64,000 bases of DNA from Gordonia sputi NBRC 100414 (GCF_000248055.1 NZ_BAFC01000127.1:1-64000); one strand, 5' to 3'. Positions 33,065 to 42,874 are shown, counted from the stretch's first letter. A program made the numbers and translations. The notes: generated from the sequence alone by a model not told the origin.

Positions 33065-36027
33065 TGGAATTCAAGTTTGACGCCAAGCAGCAGTACCAGC
33101 TGGACGCCATCGGGTCGTTGGTGCAGCTTTTCGATGGCCAGCCGAAGGATGCTGACGACCTCGTCACCAAGCTGCGTGGAAGCGCGCCGGTCGAGGGTAC
33201 GACCAACCAGTCAGCGCTCGACCTCGACCTAACACAAGAGATCGGGGCTGTCGGCAACAACCTCGTACTCGACGGCTCGACGATCCTGCACAACCTGCAA
33301 GCCGTCCAGGACAAGAACGGGCTGGAAGTCCTTCAAGAACTAGCCGGCAACTCCCTCGACTTCGATATCGAGATGGAGACCGGAACCGGCAAGACCTACG
33401 TTTACCTGCGCACGATTTTCGAGCTGGCGAAGGCGTACAGCTTCACCAAGTTCGTCATCCTCGTACCGAGCGTCGCGATCAAGGAAGGCGTCACCACCAG
33501 CATCAAGCTGATGCACCAGCACTTCCGCGAGTTGTACCCGGCGCATCCCTTCGACTACTCGGTCTACTCTGGCAAGTCCGCCGAGGAGGTACAGGGCTTC
33601 GCCACCAGTACCAACGTGCAGATCATGGTAATGACCATCGACTCGATCCGAGGCGACGCCAGCTCCCGCATCATTCACCAGAACCGCGACAAGCTGAACG
33701 GTCTGCGCCCAATCGACTATCTGAAGGCTACTCATCCAGTAGTCATCATGGACGAGCCGCAGAACATGGAATCCAAGCTGTCGCAATCTTCGATCAGCGA
33801 GCTCGATCCCATCGCCACGCTTCGCTTCTCGGCCACACACCGCAAACAGCGCAACGTCGTCTACCGACTCGATCCGGTCGATGCCCACGATCACGGGCTG
33901 GTCAAGCAGATCGTCGTCGCCGAAGTTGCTCAACAGGGCACCGACGCAGCGCCTTACATCAAGGTGATCGAGGTCAAGCGCGACCCATGGGAGGCCAAGC
34001 TTGAACTGGCCGTCCGCGCCGCTGACGGCTCAACGCCTCGTCGAATTATCAAGGTCAAACAGGATCAGGAGCTGTCCAACCTGACCAACAACCCTGCCTA
34101 CGAAGGCTGGTGGATCACCGAACTGTCCATCGAGCCCCAGTATGTGGACCTCAACAAGCACGGCATGCTCCAGCAGGGCGAGGAGATCGGCGGCAACTCC
34201 GACTCGATCTACCGCGAGATGATTCGGGAAACCATCAGGGAGCACCTCCGTAAGCAGACGATGTTGGCCAGCAAGAACATCAAGGTTCTGAGCCTGTTCT
34301 TCATCGACAAGGTCGAGAACTTCCTCGGTGATGGTGTCAACAACATTGATGCCAATGGTCAGTTCGTTCAGTGGTTCGACGAGTTGTTCCGCGAGGAGCG
34401 CGCCAAGTCGGCCCAGTGGCAAGAACTGTTCCCGCAAGATCCGGCGGACCTGCGCCGCGGCTATTTCTCCGTCCTCAAGGGCAAGAAGGGGATGGCCGAC
34501 AAGTTCCAGGACACCTCCGGGGCTACCAAAGCCGATGATGACGCCTACGACCTGATCATGCGCGACAAGGCACGACTGCTCGACGAGGCCGAACCTGTCC
34601 GCTTTATTTTCAGCCACTCCGCACTACGCGAGGGTTGGGACAACCCGAACGTCTTCCAGATTTGCACCCTGCGCGAGATGGGTGCCGAAGTCGAACGCCG
34701 GCAGACCATCGGTCGCGGTCTACGTCTGCCGGTTGACCAGACGGGTGAGCGTGTCGCCGACCGCAGCATTGCCCAACTCACCGTCGTCGCAAACGAGTCC
34801 TACCAGGCGTTTGCCAAGAAGTTGCAGACCGAGTACGAGAAGTCTGGCGTCGAGATCGGCCGAGTTCGCCCGCAGGAGTTCTCCAAGATCCCGCTGTACG
34901 AAGAGCACATCGAGCCCGACGGCCCGGAGTACTTCGGCTACGAGCGATCCAAGACGCTTTACGAGGCGTTGGAGTCCTCGGGGATGATCAAGGACGGCAA
35001 GATCACCGCCGCGTACCAGCCGACACAGCTCGGTTTCGATCTCAAGCAGCACGTCCCGGACTTCTACTGGCCCTATGAAGACGTCATCATCGAGTACATC
35101 GCACGCTCCAGCATCGAGCGGTACGTCAAGCCGCAGTCCAAGCGGAAAGCCCGCAAGCTCAACAAGGAGCTGTTCGCCAACCCCGAGTTCGAGGAGTTCT
35201 GGCGCACCATCTCGCGGCGCACGACTTACCGTGTCGCCGTCGACCGCGAACGCCTGATTGAGGCAACGGTCAAGGTGATCAAGGAAGCACCGCCGATCCA
35301 GCCGCTTCGTATCCAGGTCACCCGAGCCGGCGTGAAGATCCTCCGCGGCGGCACCAAGGCCACCGAGACAGGGCAGCGGTCGGCGTCGCTGCAGGGCGCC
35401 TACGACCTGCCTGACATCATCACTGAACTGCAGGAAGCCACCTCGCTGACTCGTAAGACGATCATCGACATCCTGCTCGACAGTGGACGGCTGCCCGAGT
35501 TCATCGGCAACCCCAACGACTTCATCCAGATGGTCAAGGGCCGCCTGCAGTCCGTGCTCGCCGAGATCGTCACCGAGGGCATCCAGTACGAGAAGATCGG
35601 CGGCTACGTCTACGAGTTACGCGAGCTCCAGAAGGATGGGCAGGAAGAAAAGGACCGCTTCCTCGACCAGATGTACAAGCTGCAGAATCCGGAGAAGTCA
35701 GACTTCGACTACGTCGTCTATGACTCCGAACCGGAACGCCAATTCGCCGAGCTCCTCGACGGCCGCGACGACGTCAAGTTGTTCATGAAATTGCCGTCCA
35801 AGTTCAAGATCGACACTCCAGTAGGCCCCTACAACCCGGACTGGGCGATCATCAAGCACGAGGCCGGCCAGGACCGGATCTACATGATCCGCGAGATTAA
35901 GAGCACCGACGACGAGGTCAAGCGCCGTCCGACCGAGAACGCCAAGATCAAGGCGGCCACCAAGCACTTCGCCGCTATCGGCGTAGGTGACTACGCGGTC
36001 TCCGTGCCGGGAGCGTGGAGGGTATGA
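33064..36027 (+). CDS. res: Type III restriction enzyme Res subunit
   Basis: A 987-residue Res protein. The SF2 helicase core has Walker A METGTGKTYVYLRTI (near residue 100), DEAD-like VIMDEPQNMESKL, SATHRKQRNVVYRLD and motif VI RRQTIGRGLRLPV. The C-terminal nuclease domain shows a PD-(D/E)xK pattern: YNPDWAII, then MIREIKST. With Mod it cuts unmodified DNA after ATP-driven movement. All key residues are present, so the system looks functional. The stop overlaps the next gene's start (ATGA at 36024-36027), which ties the DUF6414 gene to the same operon. Confidence 0.93.
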   Translation: MEFKFDAKQQYQLDAIGSLVQLFDGQPKDADDLVTKLRGSAPVEGTTNQSALDLDLTQEIGAVGNNLVLDGSTILHNLQAVQDKNGLEVLQELAGNSLDFDIEMETGTGKTYVYLRTIFELAKAYSFTKFVILVPSVAIKEGVTTSIKLMHQHFRELYPAHPFDYSVYSGKSAEEVQGFATSTNVQIMVMTIDSIRGDASSRIIHQNRDKLNGLRPIDYLKATHPVVIMDEPQNMESKLSQSSISELDPIATLRFSATHRKQRNVVYRLDPVDAHDHGLVKQIVVAEVAQQGTDAAPYIKVIEVKRDPWEAKLELAVRAADGSTPRRIIKVKQDQELSNLTNNPAYEGWWITELSIEPQYVDLNKHGMLQQGEEIGGNSDSIYREMIRETIREHLRKQTMLASKNIKVLSLFFIDKVENFLGDGVNNIDANGQFVQWFDELFREERAKSAQWQELFPQDPADLRRGYFSVLKGKKGMADKFQDTSGATKADDDAYDLIMRDKARLLDEAEPVRFIFSHSALREGWDNPNVFQICTLREMGAEVERRQTIGRGLRLPVDQTGERVADRSIAQLTVVANESYQAFAKKLQTEYEKSGVEIGRVRPQEFSKIPLYEEHIEPDGPEYFGYERSKTLYEALESSGMIKDGKITAAYQPTQLGFDLKQHVPDFYWPYEDVIIEYIARSSIERYVKPQSKRKARKLNKELFANPEFEEFWRTISRRTTYRVAVDRERLIEATVKVIKEAPPIQPLRIQVTRAGVKILRGGTKATETGQRSASLQGAYDLPDIITELQEATSLTRKTIIDILLDSGRLPEFIGNPNDFIQMVKGRLQSVLAEIVTEGIQYEKIGGYVYELRELQKDGQEEKDRFLDQMYKLQNPEKSDFDYVVYDSEPERQFAELLDGRDDVKLFMKLPSKFKIDTPVGPYNPDWAIIKHEAGQDRIYMIREIKSTDDEVKRRPTENAKIKAATKHFAAIGVGDYAVSVPGAWRV

Positions 36028-36791
36028 CGAAGCGCGACACGCCTCAGAACTCGATGATCAAGATCGTCTATTTCGACGAGGAGTCGGCCTCGGACTACCT
36101 GGACATCTCTGCAGGCGGCAAGACAGCTGCCACGAGCGAAGATGTCAAGGAGCGCACCAAAGACGTGCACGCGAAGGTCGAGGCTGGTCTCGTCGCGAAG
36201 CTGAGCTGGCTGCCATTCCTCGGCGCGTCCGGCGAACTCAGCACCGGGGCTGGGGCATCTGCTGCCGGCAAGAGCATCCTCAGCAAGACGCTATCAAATA
36301 CGATCCTCACCGACTATCTCGCGAAGGCAAGTGAGGACCGTCAGGTAGTCCAGCTGCGAGACCTCCGGGTTACCGCACCTAAAGACTCGATGGCGTACAT
36401 GAAGATGTTCACGCCATACATGGTCATGCTCAAGATGGACGAGATCCCGGTTGACCTGGCTCGAATGGATGAAGTGCTCGTCGGGGCCAAGGGATATTAC
36501 GAACTACTCGGCGAAGGAGTCGATGGCACCAAGCGCGTGCTGCGATTCAACATCAAAGCATTCCGGAACAACTATGGTCTCACCGACCTCGGCCGCATGA
36601 ACCTGGTGTTCCACGGCATTCTCGTAGGCAAGACCTTCGAGCACGCGCTCGGAATGGAAGCCGAGATGTCGGGCGGCGCAGGCGAATCCACCGTGACGGC
36701 GGTCGAACTCGTCGATGGCGTGGACGCTCATAACGAGGAGCTTCTGAACGTTTACGACGTGATTCTCGCTGGAGTCGAGCATGCCGGGTGA
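36024..36791 (+). CDS. DUF6414 family protein
   Basis: A 255-residue protein beginning near IKIVYFDEESASDYLDISAGGKTAA, which matches the start typical of DUF6414 proteins. A Gly/Ala/Ser-rich middle (LSTGAGASAAGKSILSKTLSNTILTDYL) is followed by a mixed beta/helical half ending AELVDGVDAHNEELLNVYDVILAG. No catalytic motif is obvious. The ATG at 36024 has GGAGGGT upstream and overlaps the res stop. Its own stop overlaps the AAA+ gene by 11 bases. DUF6414 has no assigned function that I know of. Its position inside an R-M operon suggests a sensor, scaffold or regulator role, which is inference. Confidence 0.75.
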   Translation: MTKRDTPQNSMIKIVYFDEESASDYLDISAGGKTAATSEDVKERTKDVHAKVEAGLVAKLSWLPFLGASGELSTGAGASAAGKSILSKTLSNTILTDYLAKASEDRQVVQLRDLRVTAPKDSMAYMKMFTPYMVMLKMDEIPVDLARMDEVLVGAKGYYELLGEGVDGTKRVLRFNIKAFRNNYGLTDLGRMNLVFHGILVGKTFEHALGMEAEMSGGAGESTVTAVELVDGVDAHNEELLNVYDVILAGVEHAG

Positions 36792-37944
36792 CGTAACGGT
36801 CACCATCTACTACGGTCCGCTGTCGTGGTTCGAAGACCAACTGACGAAGAAGGAGTGCACGAGCCTTCTCGACATCGTTTACGAGCGTGATGAAGCCAGC
36901 CGGCGACATACTCACGTCGTCGAAGGTCGGGAGGTGTCACCGCTCGAAGAACGAGCACCAAGGCCGAAGCACGTAGCAGCTGAGTCGAACGACTATGCCA
37001 GCCTGAACGAGCACGTCATTACGAACTTCGCCGGCCTCGTCCGATCGATCAATCCCGAATGCCTTCATCTACACAACCCACCGGCCCACATTCATGCGCA
37101 ACTTGAACGCACATTCGCCACCGACGTGAAGCGCTACGGGTATCCGGTGGTGACACGGGACACCCTGATCCGATTCCGCGACGGTTTCGCCGGACATCTG
37201 GTTGGACAAGCAGCCGTCAAGGAGGCGCTGCTCGCGGCACTGTACCCGCTCACCACGACGCGACGCGCGAAGCCCGTCGTCCTCATGTTTTACGGCCCGT
37301 CCGGTGTGGGTAAGACCGAGACCGCACAGTTCGTCAATGGGCTGCTCGGCGGCACGCTCCTGCGTAAGCAGTTCTCCATGTTCCACAACGACAAGTTCGC
37401 GTCGTACCTGTTCGGGGGAACGCACTCGGAAGCGTCCTTCGCGCGCGATCTGCTCGACCGCGAATCCGGCGTCATCCTGATCGACGAGTTCGACAAAGCG
37501 AACTCGGTCTTTCACAGTGCCTTCTACCAACTCTTCGACGGCGGCGTCTTCGAGGACAAGAACTACAGCGTCCAGGTCGGCCCCGCGCTGATCATCTGCA
37601 CCTCGAACTACGGCACCGAGGACGAAATCCGCAAGGCACTCGGAGATGCGCTCTACTCACGGTTCGACTCTTTGGTTCAGTTCAAGCCACTCTCGAAGGA
37701 CGAGATTCGGCAGGTGATCGATCGGCTCGTGGACGACCGCTACGGCAAGCTGGCAGCGGACGAACAAGAGCGGATCGAGCTGAGCGAACTCAAGGCCCTT
37801 TTGCATCCGTTGGCCGATAGGTCTGGCAACGTTCGCAAACTCGGCAAGCTGGTCGACGAGGTCATCTCACTGGTGTTGGTGCGCGCGGTGCTTAGAGAAT
37901 CTCCGAAGGTCAATGATGAACCGCATACGGAGGGGGCAGCATGA
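36781..37944 (+). CDS. AAA+ ATPase, Clp/HSP100-like core
   Basis: A 387-residue AAA+ protein. An unfamiliar N-terminal domain (about residues 1-130) precedes HLVGQAAVKEALLAAL, Walker A FYGPSGVGKTE (172-179), Walker B GVILIDEFDKAN (about 231-238), sensor-1 IICTSNYG and a C-terminal small domain (YSRFDSLVQFKPLSKDEIRQVIDRLVDD...LHPLADRSGNVRKLGKLVDEV). The core looks like the D2 ring of ClpA/ClpB. There is no visible ClpP-binding loop or protease domain. It is coupled by overlap to the DUF6414 gene before it and the RloC-like gene after it, so these three are probably co-produced. Confidence 0.82.
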   Translation: MPGDVTVTIYYGPLSWFEDQLTKKECTSLLDIVYERDEASRRHTHVVEGREVSPLEERAPRPKHVAAESNDYASLNEHVITNFAGLVRSINPECLHLHNPPAHIHAQLERTFATDVKRYGYPVVTRDTLIRFRDGFAGHLVGQAAVKEALLAALYPLTTTRRAKPVVLMFYGPSGVGKTETAQFVNGLLGGTLLRKQFSMFHNDKFASYLFGGTHSEASFARDLLDRESGVILIDEFDKANSVFHSAFYQLFDGGVFEDKNYSVQVGPALIICTSNYGTEDEIRKALGDALYSRFDSLVQFKPLSKDEIRQVIDRLVDDRYGKLAADEQERIELSELKALLHPLADRSGNVRKLGKLVDEVISLVLVRAVLRESPKVNDEPHTEGAA

Positions 37945-40559
37945 GTAGTGACATAGCGGTACCCGAAATCGGGTCGGAAGATCACGCTGGGCTGGACGTC
38001 ATAGAGGAGTCCGCGTTCGTCGATCCTCGATCCCTGCTCGCGGACTGGGCGAATGCCAACGACGAGTGGGTGCGTCTGCTCGTATCAGAAGTCATTATGA
38101 CCGGGCGGTCTGTCGGCACCTCAACGATCGAGAAGGCATACCAGCTCTTCCGGCAGGAGAAGGCACTCGAAAAGCGTGAGCTGCCAGCCGTTCCGAAGCT
38201 CAACATCGAAGCACGTCAAGACGAATCAGCGCCTCCGCTCATTCTGACTCAGCTGTCCAACGTGCACGGCGTCAATGCCTTGACTGCGGGCGCCGTGATC
38301 GAGCCGCACGAAGGGCTGACCATCATCTATGGCGAGAACGGCACTGGCAAAACGGGCTACTCACGTATCTTCAAGGCGCTGGCGAACAGTCGCACCGCCG
38401 ATACAATTCTCGGCAACATCGACTCTGATATCACCGAGGTGCAGTCGGCTACGCTCGAGTTCAAGCTCGGCGACGACACCCAAACCCTGACGTGGATGGG
38501 TGATCGAGGTGTCTCTCCGTTTACGCGCATGTCGATCTTCGACAGCCCGGCTGTGCGAACCCACGTCGACGATGCCCTCGACTACGTCTACACCCCGGCT
38601 TCGCTCGCCTTGTTCAACGACATCACCACTGCTATTCAGGCGGTCGCCGCCCAGATCGACGCAACGATCGCTGACCTTGGTTCGAGCGGCTCCGACCTGC
38701 TTACGCGATTCCAGCGCGGATCGACCATTTATCCGCTTGTCGAGACGCTCGGCGCTTCCACTGACCTGACCGACCTCAAGTCAAAAGCCCGGTCCGGAGA
38801 GGCAGTCGAGAAGGAGCTCGACTCGCTCACTCAAGAAGTGGCAGCCCTGCGCGCCAACACGATGGGTACACAGATCACCGCGCTCAAAAGCCAGCAACGT
38901 GTCTTGGCGCAGGCCCTCTCCGCTGCTGACGCTCTGCTTGTCTTCGACCGTGCTGCATATAACGGTGCGCTGACCAAGCGCGCGCGGCTCACGACTGACC
39001 ATGAGACGTTCCGAAGCGAGCTCTTCGCAGCAGCCGATCTACCCGCTGAGCCGGACGACACATGGAACGAGTTCATAGAGGCGGGCGAGACATACCGCCA
39101 GCACCTCGTCGATCGCGAAGCGCACGATGCCGGCCGCTGTCTCTACTGCCGTCAGCCTCTATCTGACCCCGCCCGGGCTCTCCTCACGCGCTATTCGACA
39201 TACCTTGAGGACAAAATTTCTGCGGATATCCGTGCGAACGAGACCGCGATCACTGGACACAAGAGTCAGATCGCCGCCATCCAGAGCAACGATATGACTG
39301 CTTTCATCAAGGAGCACAAGGATGGCGACAAGGCCGACCGGCCAACGTTCTTCGACCGAGTCGAAACGATCGAGGGTGTTCGGAGCGCAGTCGCCACCTC
39401 GGTCGCCGATGGCCAGCCGGTCGACATCAAGGTCGCGGACTTGGTCACTTCGCCGAGGGCGACGGTTGAAGCCGTCCTGACGACCACTGGCGCGAGCATC
39501 ACTGAGCTGGAGGGTCAGCAGCAGAACCGAGCCAGAGTTCTCGGCGAGAAGCAGACTGAACTACTAGAGCTCAAGGACGCCGTCGAACTGGGCAAGTCCT
39601 GGTCGCTGATTGAAGCCCAGGTCAAGCGGGCCAAGGAAGCGGATCGACTGGGAACCCTCAAGCGCCCGTTGCCATCGCTTGGGCGATCGGTTACCGCTCT
39701 TGCGAAGACCGCCAGCGACCAGCTGATCAACCAGAGCTTCGATGCCCTGTTCCTGGAGGAATGTGACGCACTCCGCACGCCCGTCCTAAACGTGCAGTTC
39801 GTAGGGCGGGAGGGGAAGGCTCAGCGCCGCAAGGTCTTGAGCGGTAAGCACAAGCCGTCCAAGGTGCTCTCTGAGGGTGAGCAGAAGGTGCTAGCGCTCG
39901 CCGACTTCCTTGCCGAGGCGCGGCTCGCCGGTATCACGGCACCAGTGATCTTTGACGATCCAGTGTCAAGCCTCGACCATCGGCGGATCAACGAGGTTGC
40001 CCAGCGCATCGCGCTGCTCGCGAACGAGAATCAGGTCCTCGTCTTCACTCACGATATTCTGTTCGCTACGACGCTCCTGAACCTCACTGAGAAGTCGAAG
40101 CGTTGCTCGCTGTTCCAGATCACGGACGAGGGTGGCAAGGGAAAAGTCGTCCGTGCGACCGGCTTACGTACCGACTCACTGAACGCCATCAAGGGCCGGA
40201 TCAACGACGCGATCCAGAGGGCGAAGACACAGGACGGTGAGGTACGAGATGCCCTCGTACGCATGGCGTATAGCCATGTTCGTGCGTGGTGCGAAGTTTT
40301 CACCGAGGAAGAGCTGTTGAAGGGGGTTACCAAGCGTTATCGGGCCAACGTCCAGATGACTACACTTCCAAGCATCAATGGGGGCAAGCTTGACGAGATC
40401 GGCCCGAAGGTGGCCGAAATCTTCGAGGTAGCTTGTCGCTACATCGACGGGCACTCTCAGCCCCTCGTTACATTGGGAGTGAGCCCGACTCTCACGGGAC
40501 TCGAACAGCACTGGGAGGAGCTGCAAGCCCTCAAGAAGACCAACGATGGCAAGGCGTAA
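37941..40559 (+). CDS. RloC/PrrC-like AAA ATPase, putative anticodon nuclease
   Basis: An 872-residue SMC-like ATPase of the AAA_13 type. The lead-in NVHGVNALTAGAVIEPHEGLTIIYGENGTGKTGYSR has Walker A at 131-139. Long coiled-coil arms meet at a zinc-hook-like CLYC (Cys400, Cys403). The signature and Walker B follow late (VLSEGEQKVLALADFL; PVIFDDPVSSLDHRR, about 660-680). The C-terminal domain has R781-A-W-C-E785 and H838 (YIDGHSQP). This R-x3-E...H layout is that of the PrrC/RloC anticodon nucleases. In those families the nuclease is tied to a restriction system and fires when restriction fails. The ATG overlaps the AAA+ stop (ATGA). The nuclease role is inferred from motif order. Confidence 0.8.
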   Translation: MSSDIAVPEIGSEDHAGLDVIEESAFVDPRSLLADWANANDEWVRLLVSEVIMTGRSVGTSTIEKAYQLFRQEKALEKRELPAVPKLNIEARQDESAPPLILTQLSNVHGVNALTAGAVIEPHEGLTIIYGENGTGKTGYSRIFKALANSRTADTILGNIDSDITEVQSATLEFKLGDDTQTLTWMGDRGVSPFTRMSIFDSPAVRTHVDDALDYVYTPASLALFNDITTAIQAVAAQIDATIADLGSSGSDLLTRFQRGSTIYPLVETLGASTDLTDLKSKARSGEAVEKELDSLTQEVAALRANTMGTQITALKSQQRVLAQALSAADALLVFDRAAYNGALTKRARLTTDHETFRSELFAAADLPAEPDDTWNEFIEAGETYRQHLVDREAHDAGRCLYCRQPLSDPARALLTRYSTYLEDKISADIRANETAITGHKSQIAAIQSNDMTAFIKEHKDGDKADRPTFFDRVETIEGVRSAVATSVADGQPVDIKVADLVTSPRATVEAVLTTTGASITELEGQQQNRARVLGEKQTELLELKDAVELGKSWSLIEAQVKRAKEADRLGTLKRPLPSLGRSVTALAKTASDQLINQSFDALFLEECDALRTPVLNVQFVGREGKAQRRKVLSGKHKPSKVLSEGEQKVLALADFLAEARLAGITAPVIFDDPVSSLDHRRINEVAQRIALLANENQVLVFTHDILFATTLLNLTEKSKRCSLFQITDEGGKGKVVRATGLRTDSLNAIKGRINDAIQRAKTQDGEVRDALVRMAYSHVRAWCEVFTEEELLKGVTKRYRANVQMTTLPSINGGKLDEIGPKVAEIFEVACRYIDGHSQPLVTLGVSPTLTGLEQHWEELQALKKTNDGKA

Positions 40560-40569
40560 GGGCCGAGGT

Positions 40570-41022
40570 CTATTTCAGCCCAGCAACGATCAATCTCACG
40601 TTGGCATGCCCCATCCCAACTTCCGCGGCAATCGCCTCCGGCTTCAATCCTTCCGCGCACAGCTCATGGACCCGGGCAACTTGCTTTGCCGTCACTGTCC
40701 GTCGTTGCGGTGGAATGCCGGCCTTGCGCAGGACCATGCGGATCGAATAGTCGCTGACGCCGTACTCTTCGGCGAGAGCGGCGAGACTTGCTCCGCCCGC
40801 CACGTACGCCGCAACAATGGCTTTCCGGTCTGCGTCTTTGATCTTGTCCTTGAGTCTGCGAGGCTTCGGTCGGGTCGGTTGCGCAGCCGGTTCGCCGTCC
40901 CGTAAGGCTAGGCATTTCTCGAGGAGAGACGGCGCTTCCCTGGTTTTTGAGTACCGTCCCAGCGTGTGCACCACGAAACCCCTGTTCATTAGGGGTTTAT
41001 TCGTTTCTATGGCTGGTCTCAT
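40570..41022 (-). CDS. Helix-turn-helix protein, recombinase-like DNA-binding domain
   Basis: A 150-residue basic protein. Two helix-turn-helix units fill the C-terminal half: DRKAIVAAYVAGGASLAALAEEYGVSDYSIRMVLRKAGI and AKQVARVHELCAEGLKPEAIAAEVGMGHANVRLIVAG. The first is like the DNA-binding domain of small serine recombinases (Hin type), but the catalytic domain is absent. It faces the RloC-like gene with 10 bases between the stops. A shorter start at 40989 is possible. It lies at the right edge of the island and could be a remnant of a second recombinase or an edge-specific regulator. Confidence 0.65.
   Translation of the reverse strand: MRPAIETNKPLMNRGFVVHTLGRYSKTREAPSLLEKCLALRDGEPAAQPTRPKPRRLKDKIKDADRKAIVAAYVAGGASLAALAEEYGVSDYSIRMVLRKAGIPPQRRTVTAKQVARVHELCAEGLKPEAIAAEVGMGHANVRLIVAGLK
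40976..40998. terminator. Hairpin at the right edge of the island
   Basis: The perfect 8-bp inverted repeat AAACCCCT-N7-AGGGGTTT is AT-flanked like an intrinsic terminator and works in either direction. It overlaps the 5' end of the HTH frame if that starts at 41022, favouring the start at 40989. Confidence 0.5.
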
Positions 41023-42874
41023 TGTTGTGCAGCAGCATCCGGCGCCTTAGCCGCTGTCTGATCCAGATCCTCCAGAAGCTGATTGAGACGGGACGCGGCC
41101 ACGATCGCTTCGCCGCGGGAACTGTCCGGCTCCACGTTCAGCCTGGCGAGCAGTGCGATGACGGGGATGTGGGCGGGGTCGACCGCCGACTCCCCTTCGC
41201 CACCGAGGACCGCGCGAGTCACCCTGGCCCGCTCCCGGATTCGGTCCAGTGCCGCATGGACGTCGGTGGCGTCGGTGATCTGATGCTGCTCGCCCACAGT
41301 GGTGAGTCCAGTGGCAACGCAGGCGAGGGCGCCGTCCAGGGCGTCGAAGTACTTGGCGATGGAATCGATGAGCATGGGCCGCGAATTGATTGAGAGAATC
41401 AAGTAGGCGCACACCACCCCGATCAGGGAGCCCGCCACCGTCTCCTCGATGCGAACGACGAGCAGCCGCATGTCGAAGACACCCAGCAGATCGAACAGTG
41501 CAGCGATCATCACGGTGATGAACACCACCAGGTAGGTGTATCGGACCGAGCCGAAGCAACTTGCGAGGAAGACGCAGAGCACGCCGAGGATCAGTTCGGG
41601 GATCACGTGATGGTTCACGGCCACCACCACGAGCGCCCCGATCACGACTCCCAGCACAGTGCCGACGATCCGGTCCATCGCGCGAGTCAGCACAGCGGCG
41701 CGCGTGCTGGCCTTCATGAAGACGATGAACGCGGTCAGACGGCCCAGTACCAGCGCGAAGCAGCAATCATCTCGCCTACGACGGAAGCCAGTGCGGTGGC
41801 GAACATCACCTGAACAGCCAGCCGCGACGTGGGCTCCCAGTCGCGCCAGGGCTGCAGTTTCCAGGGCTGCAGTTTCCATGGCGGTGGCGAGATCCCGAGG
41901 GAGGCCAACCCGGGACGTCGCAGGTGGTGCTCCCGATGGACGTCGGCGGGGTCGGTAGGGGGAACCAAGTCCGGTTCGCCAGTCGAAACGATGAGTTCAT
42001 TCAGCGCATGCCACATACGTACGCAGCGCGAGATCTCCAGGGTGACCAGTCCGCCCGCCTCGCGGATGTCGACGATGGCCTCGATTCGTTTTGCCCGACG
42101 TGCCGCGGCACGGCTTGCTTCGACGTCGATGTCCTTGGCCAGCACGGTGTGCAGATCGGTGATCGCGGCGTCGAGCAATGCGTTTCGTGGGAGTACGCCG
42201 TCGTCTGTCGGCGACGCGTTGTCGAAGCGGTCGGCAACGAGCTGATTGCACACCTGCTCCACCGAGATCTGTGCATCCACCACCAGGTCGGCAAGAGTCT
42301 CTGGTTCGCAATCCAGATGACGATGCGTGTCGAACCGTGACTGCCAGTTGTTGATCGCGAGCGACATTCCACCGAGCCGGGCGAGGTCGCGCTCGATATG
42401 CGGGCGAACGGACCGGCTGGTGGCGCGCTGTGCGGCGAGCAGGGCGGTGTCGGCCGCGCTGCGACACTCCCTGAGCAGCAACGCGATCTGACGCTGCGGC
42501 CGCTCACGAAGCGCCACCACACGCAGAAGTATCCCGGCGCACACGGTGAGGGCGATCACCGGCCACAGGACGGGCAGCTGGCTCTGGTCCAGGCGTAGCA
42601 ACAGAGTGAGGAAGTACGGAAAGAAGGCTGCGAATCCCAGCGCTCCACCCCGTGGACCGAATCGTCGAACCCACACCGCGAGGCCTGACACCGCGACGAA
42701 AGCCACAACCGCCGCGAAACGGTACGGCTCGAGCAGCGCGGCAAGCGTCGCAAAAAACAGCGCGACGATGAGTTGAAGACACGCGGTCACAAGTCGCGCC
42801 CGGGGAGTGGGGTCCTTGGTCGAGACGTGGCCGAGGAAACTCACGTATCCGCCGATGCCGTACTCCTCGAGCAC
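41019..42874 (-). pseudogene. FUSC family inner membrane protein, frameshifted and 5'-truncated
   Basis: Together the two frames encode an aromatic-acid-exporter-like FUSC protein: an N-terminal multi-helix membrane half, a cytoplasmic helical region and a second membrane half. The first frame (from 42874) ends at MIAASRWYWAV then stop. One missing base at about 41738 would restore WAVLTAFIVFMKASTRAAVL and continue to 41019. The N-terminus begins directly with what is normally the second helix region (SFLGHVSTKDPTPRARLV), so the first helices seem lost. The neighbouring YdcF-like gene is also cut at its 5' end here, so a deletion between two divergent genes is likely. Confidence 0.75.

Noticed and set aside
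40560..41040. A second copy of the tRNA-Leu 3' end marking attR
   Set aside because: By eye no match to the T-arm/acceptor sequence was found; the right boundary stays undefined.
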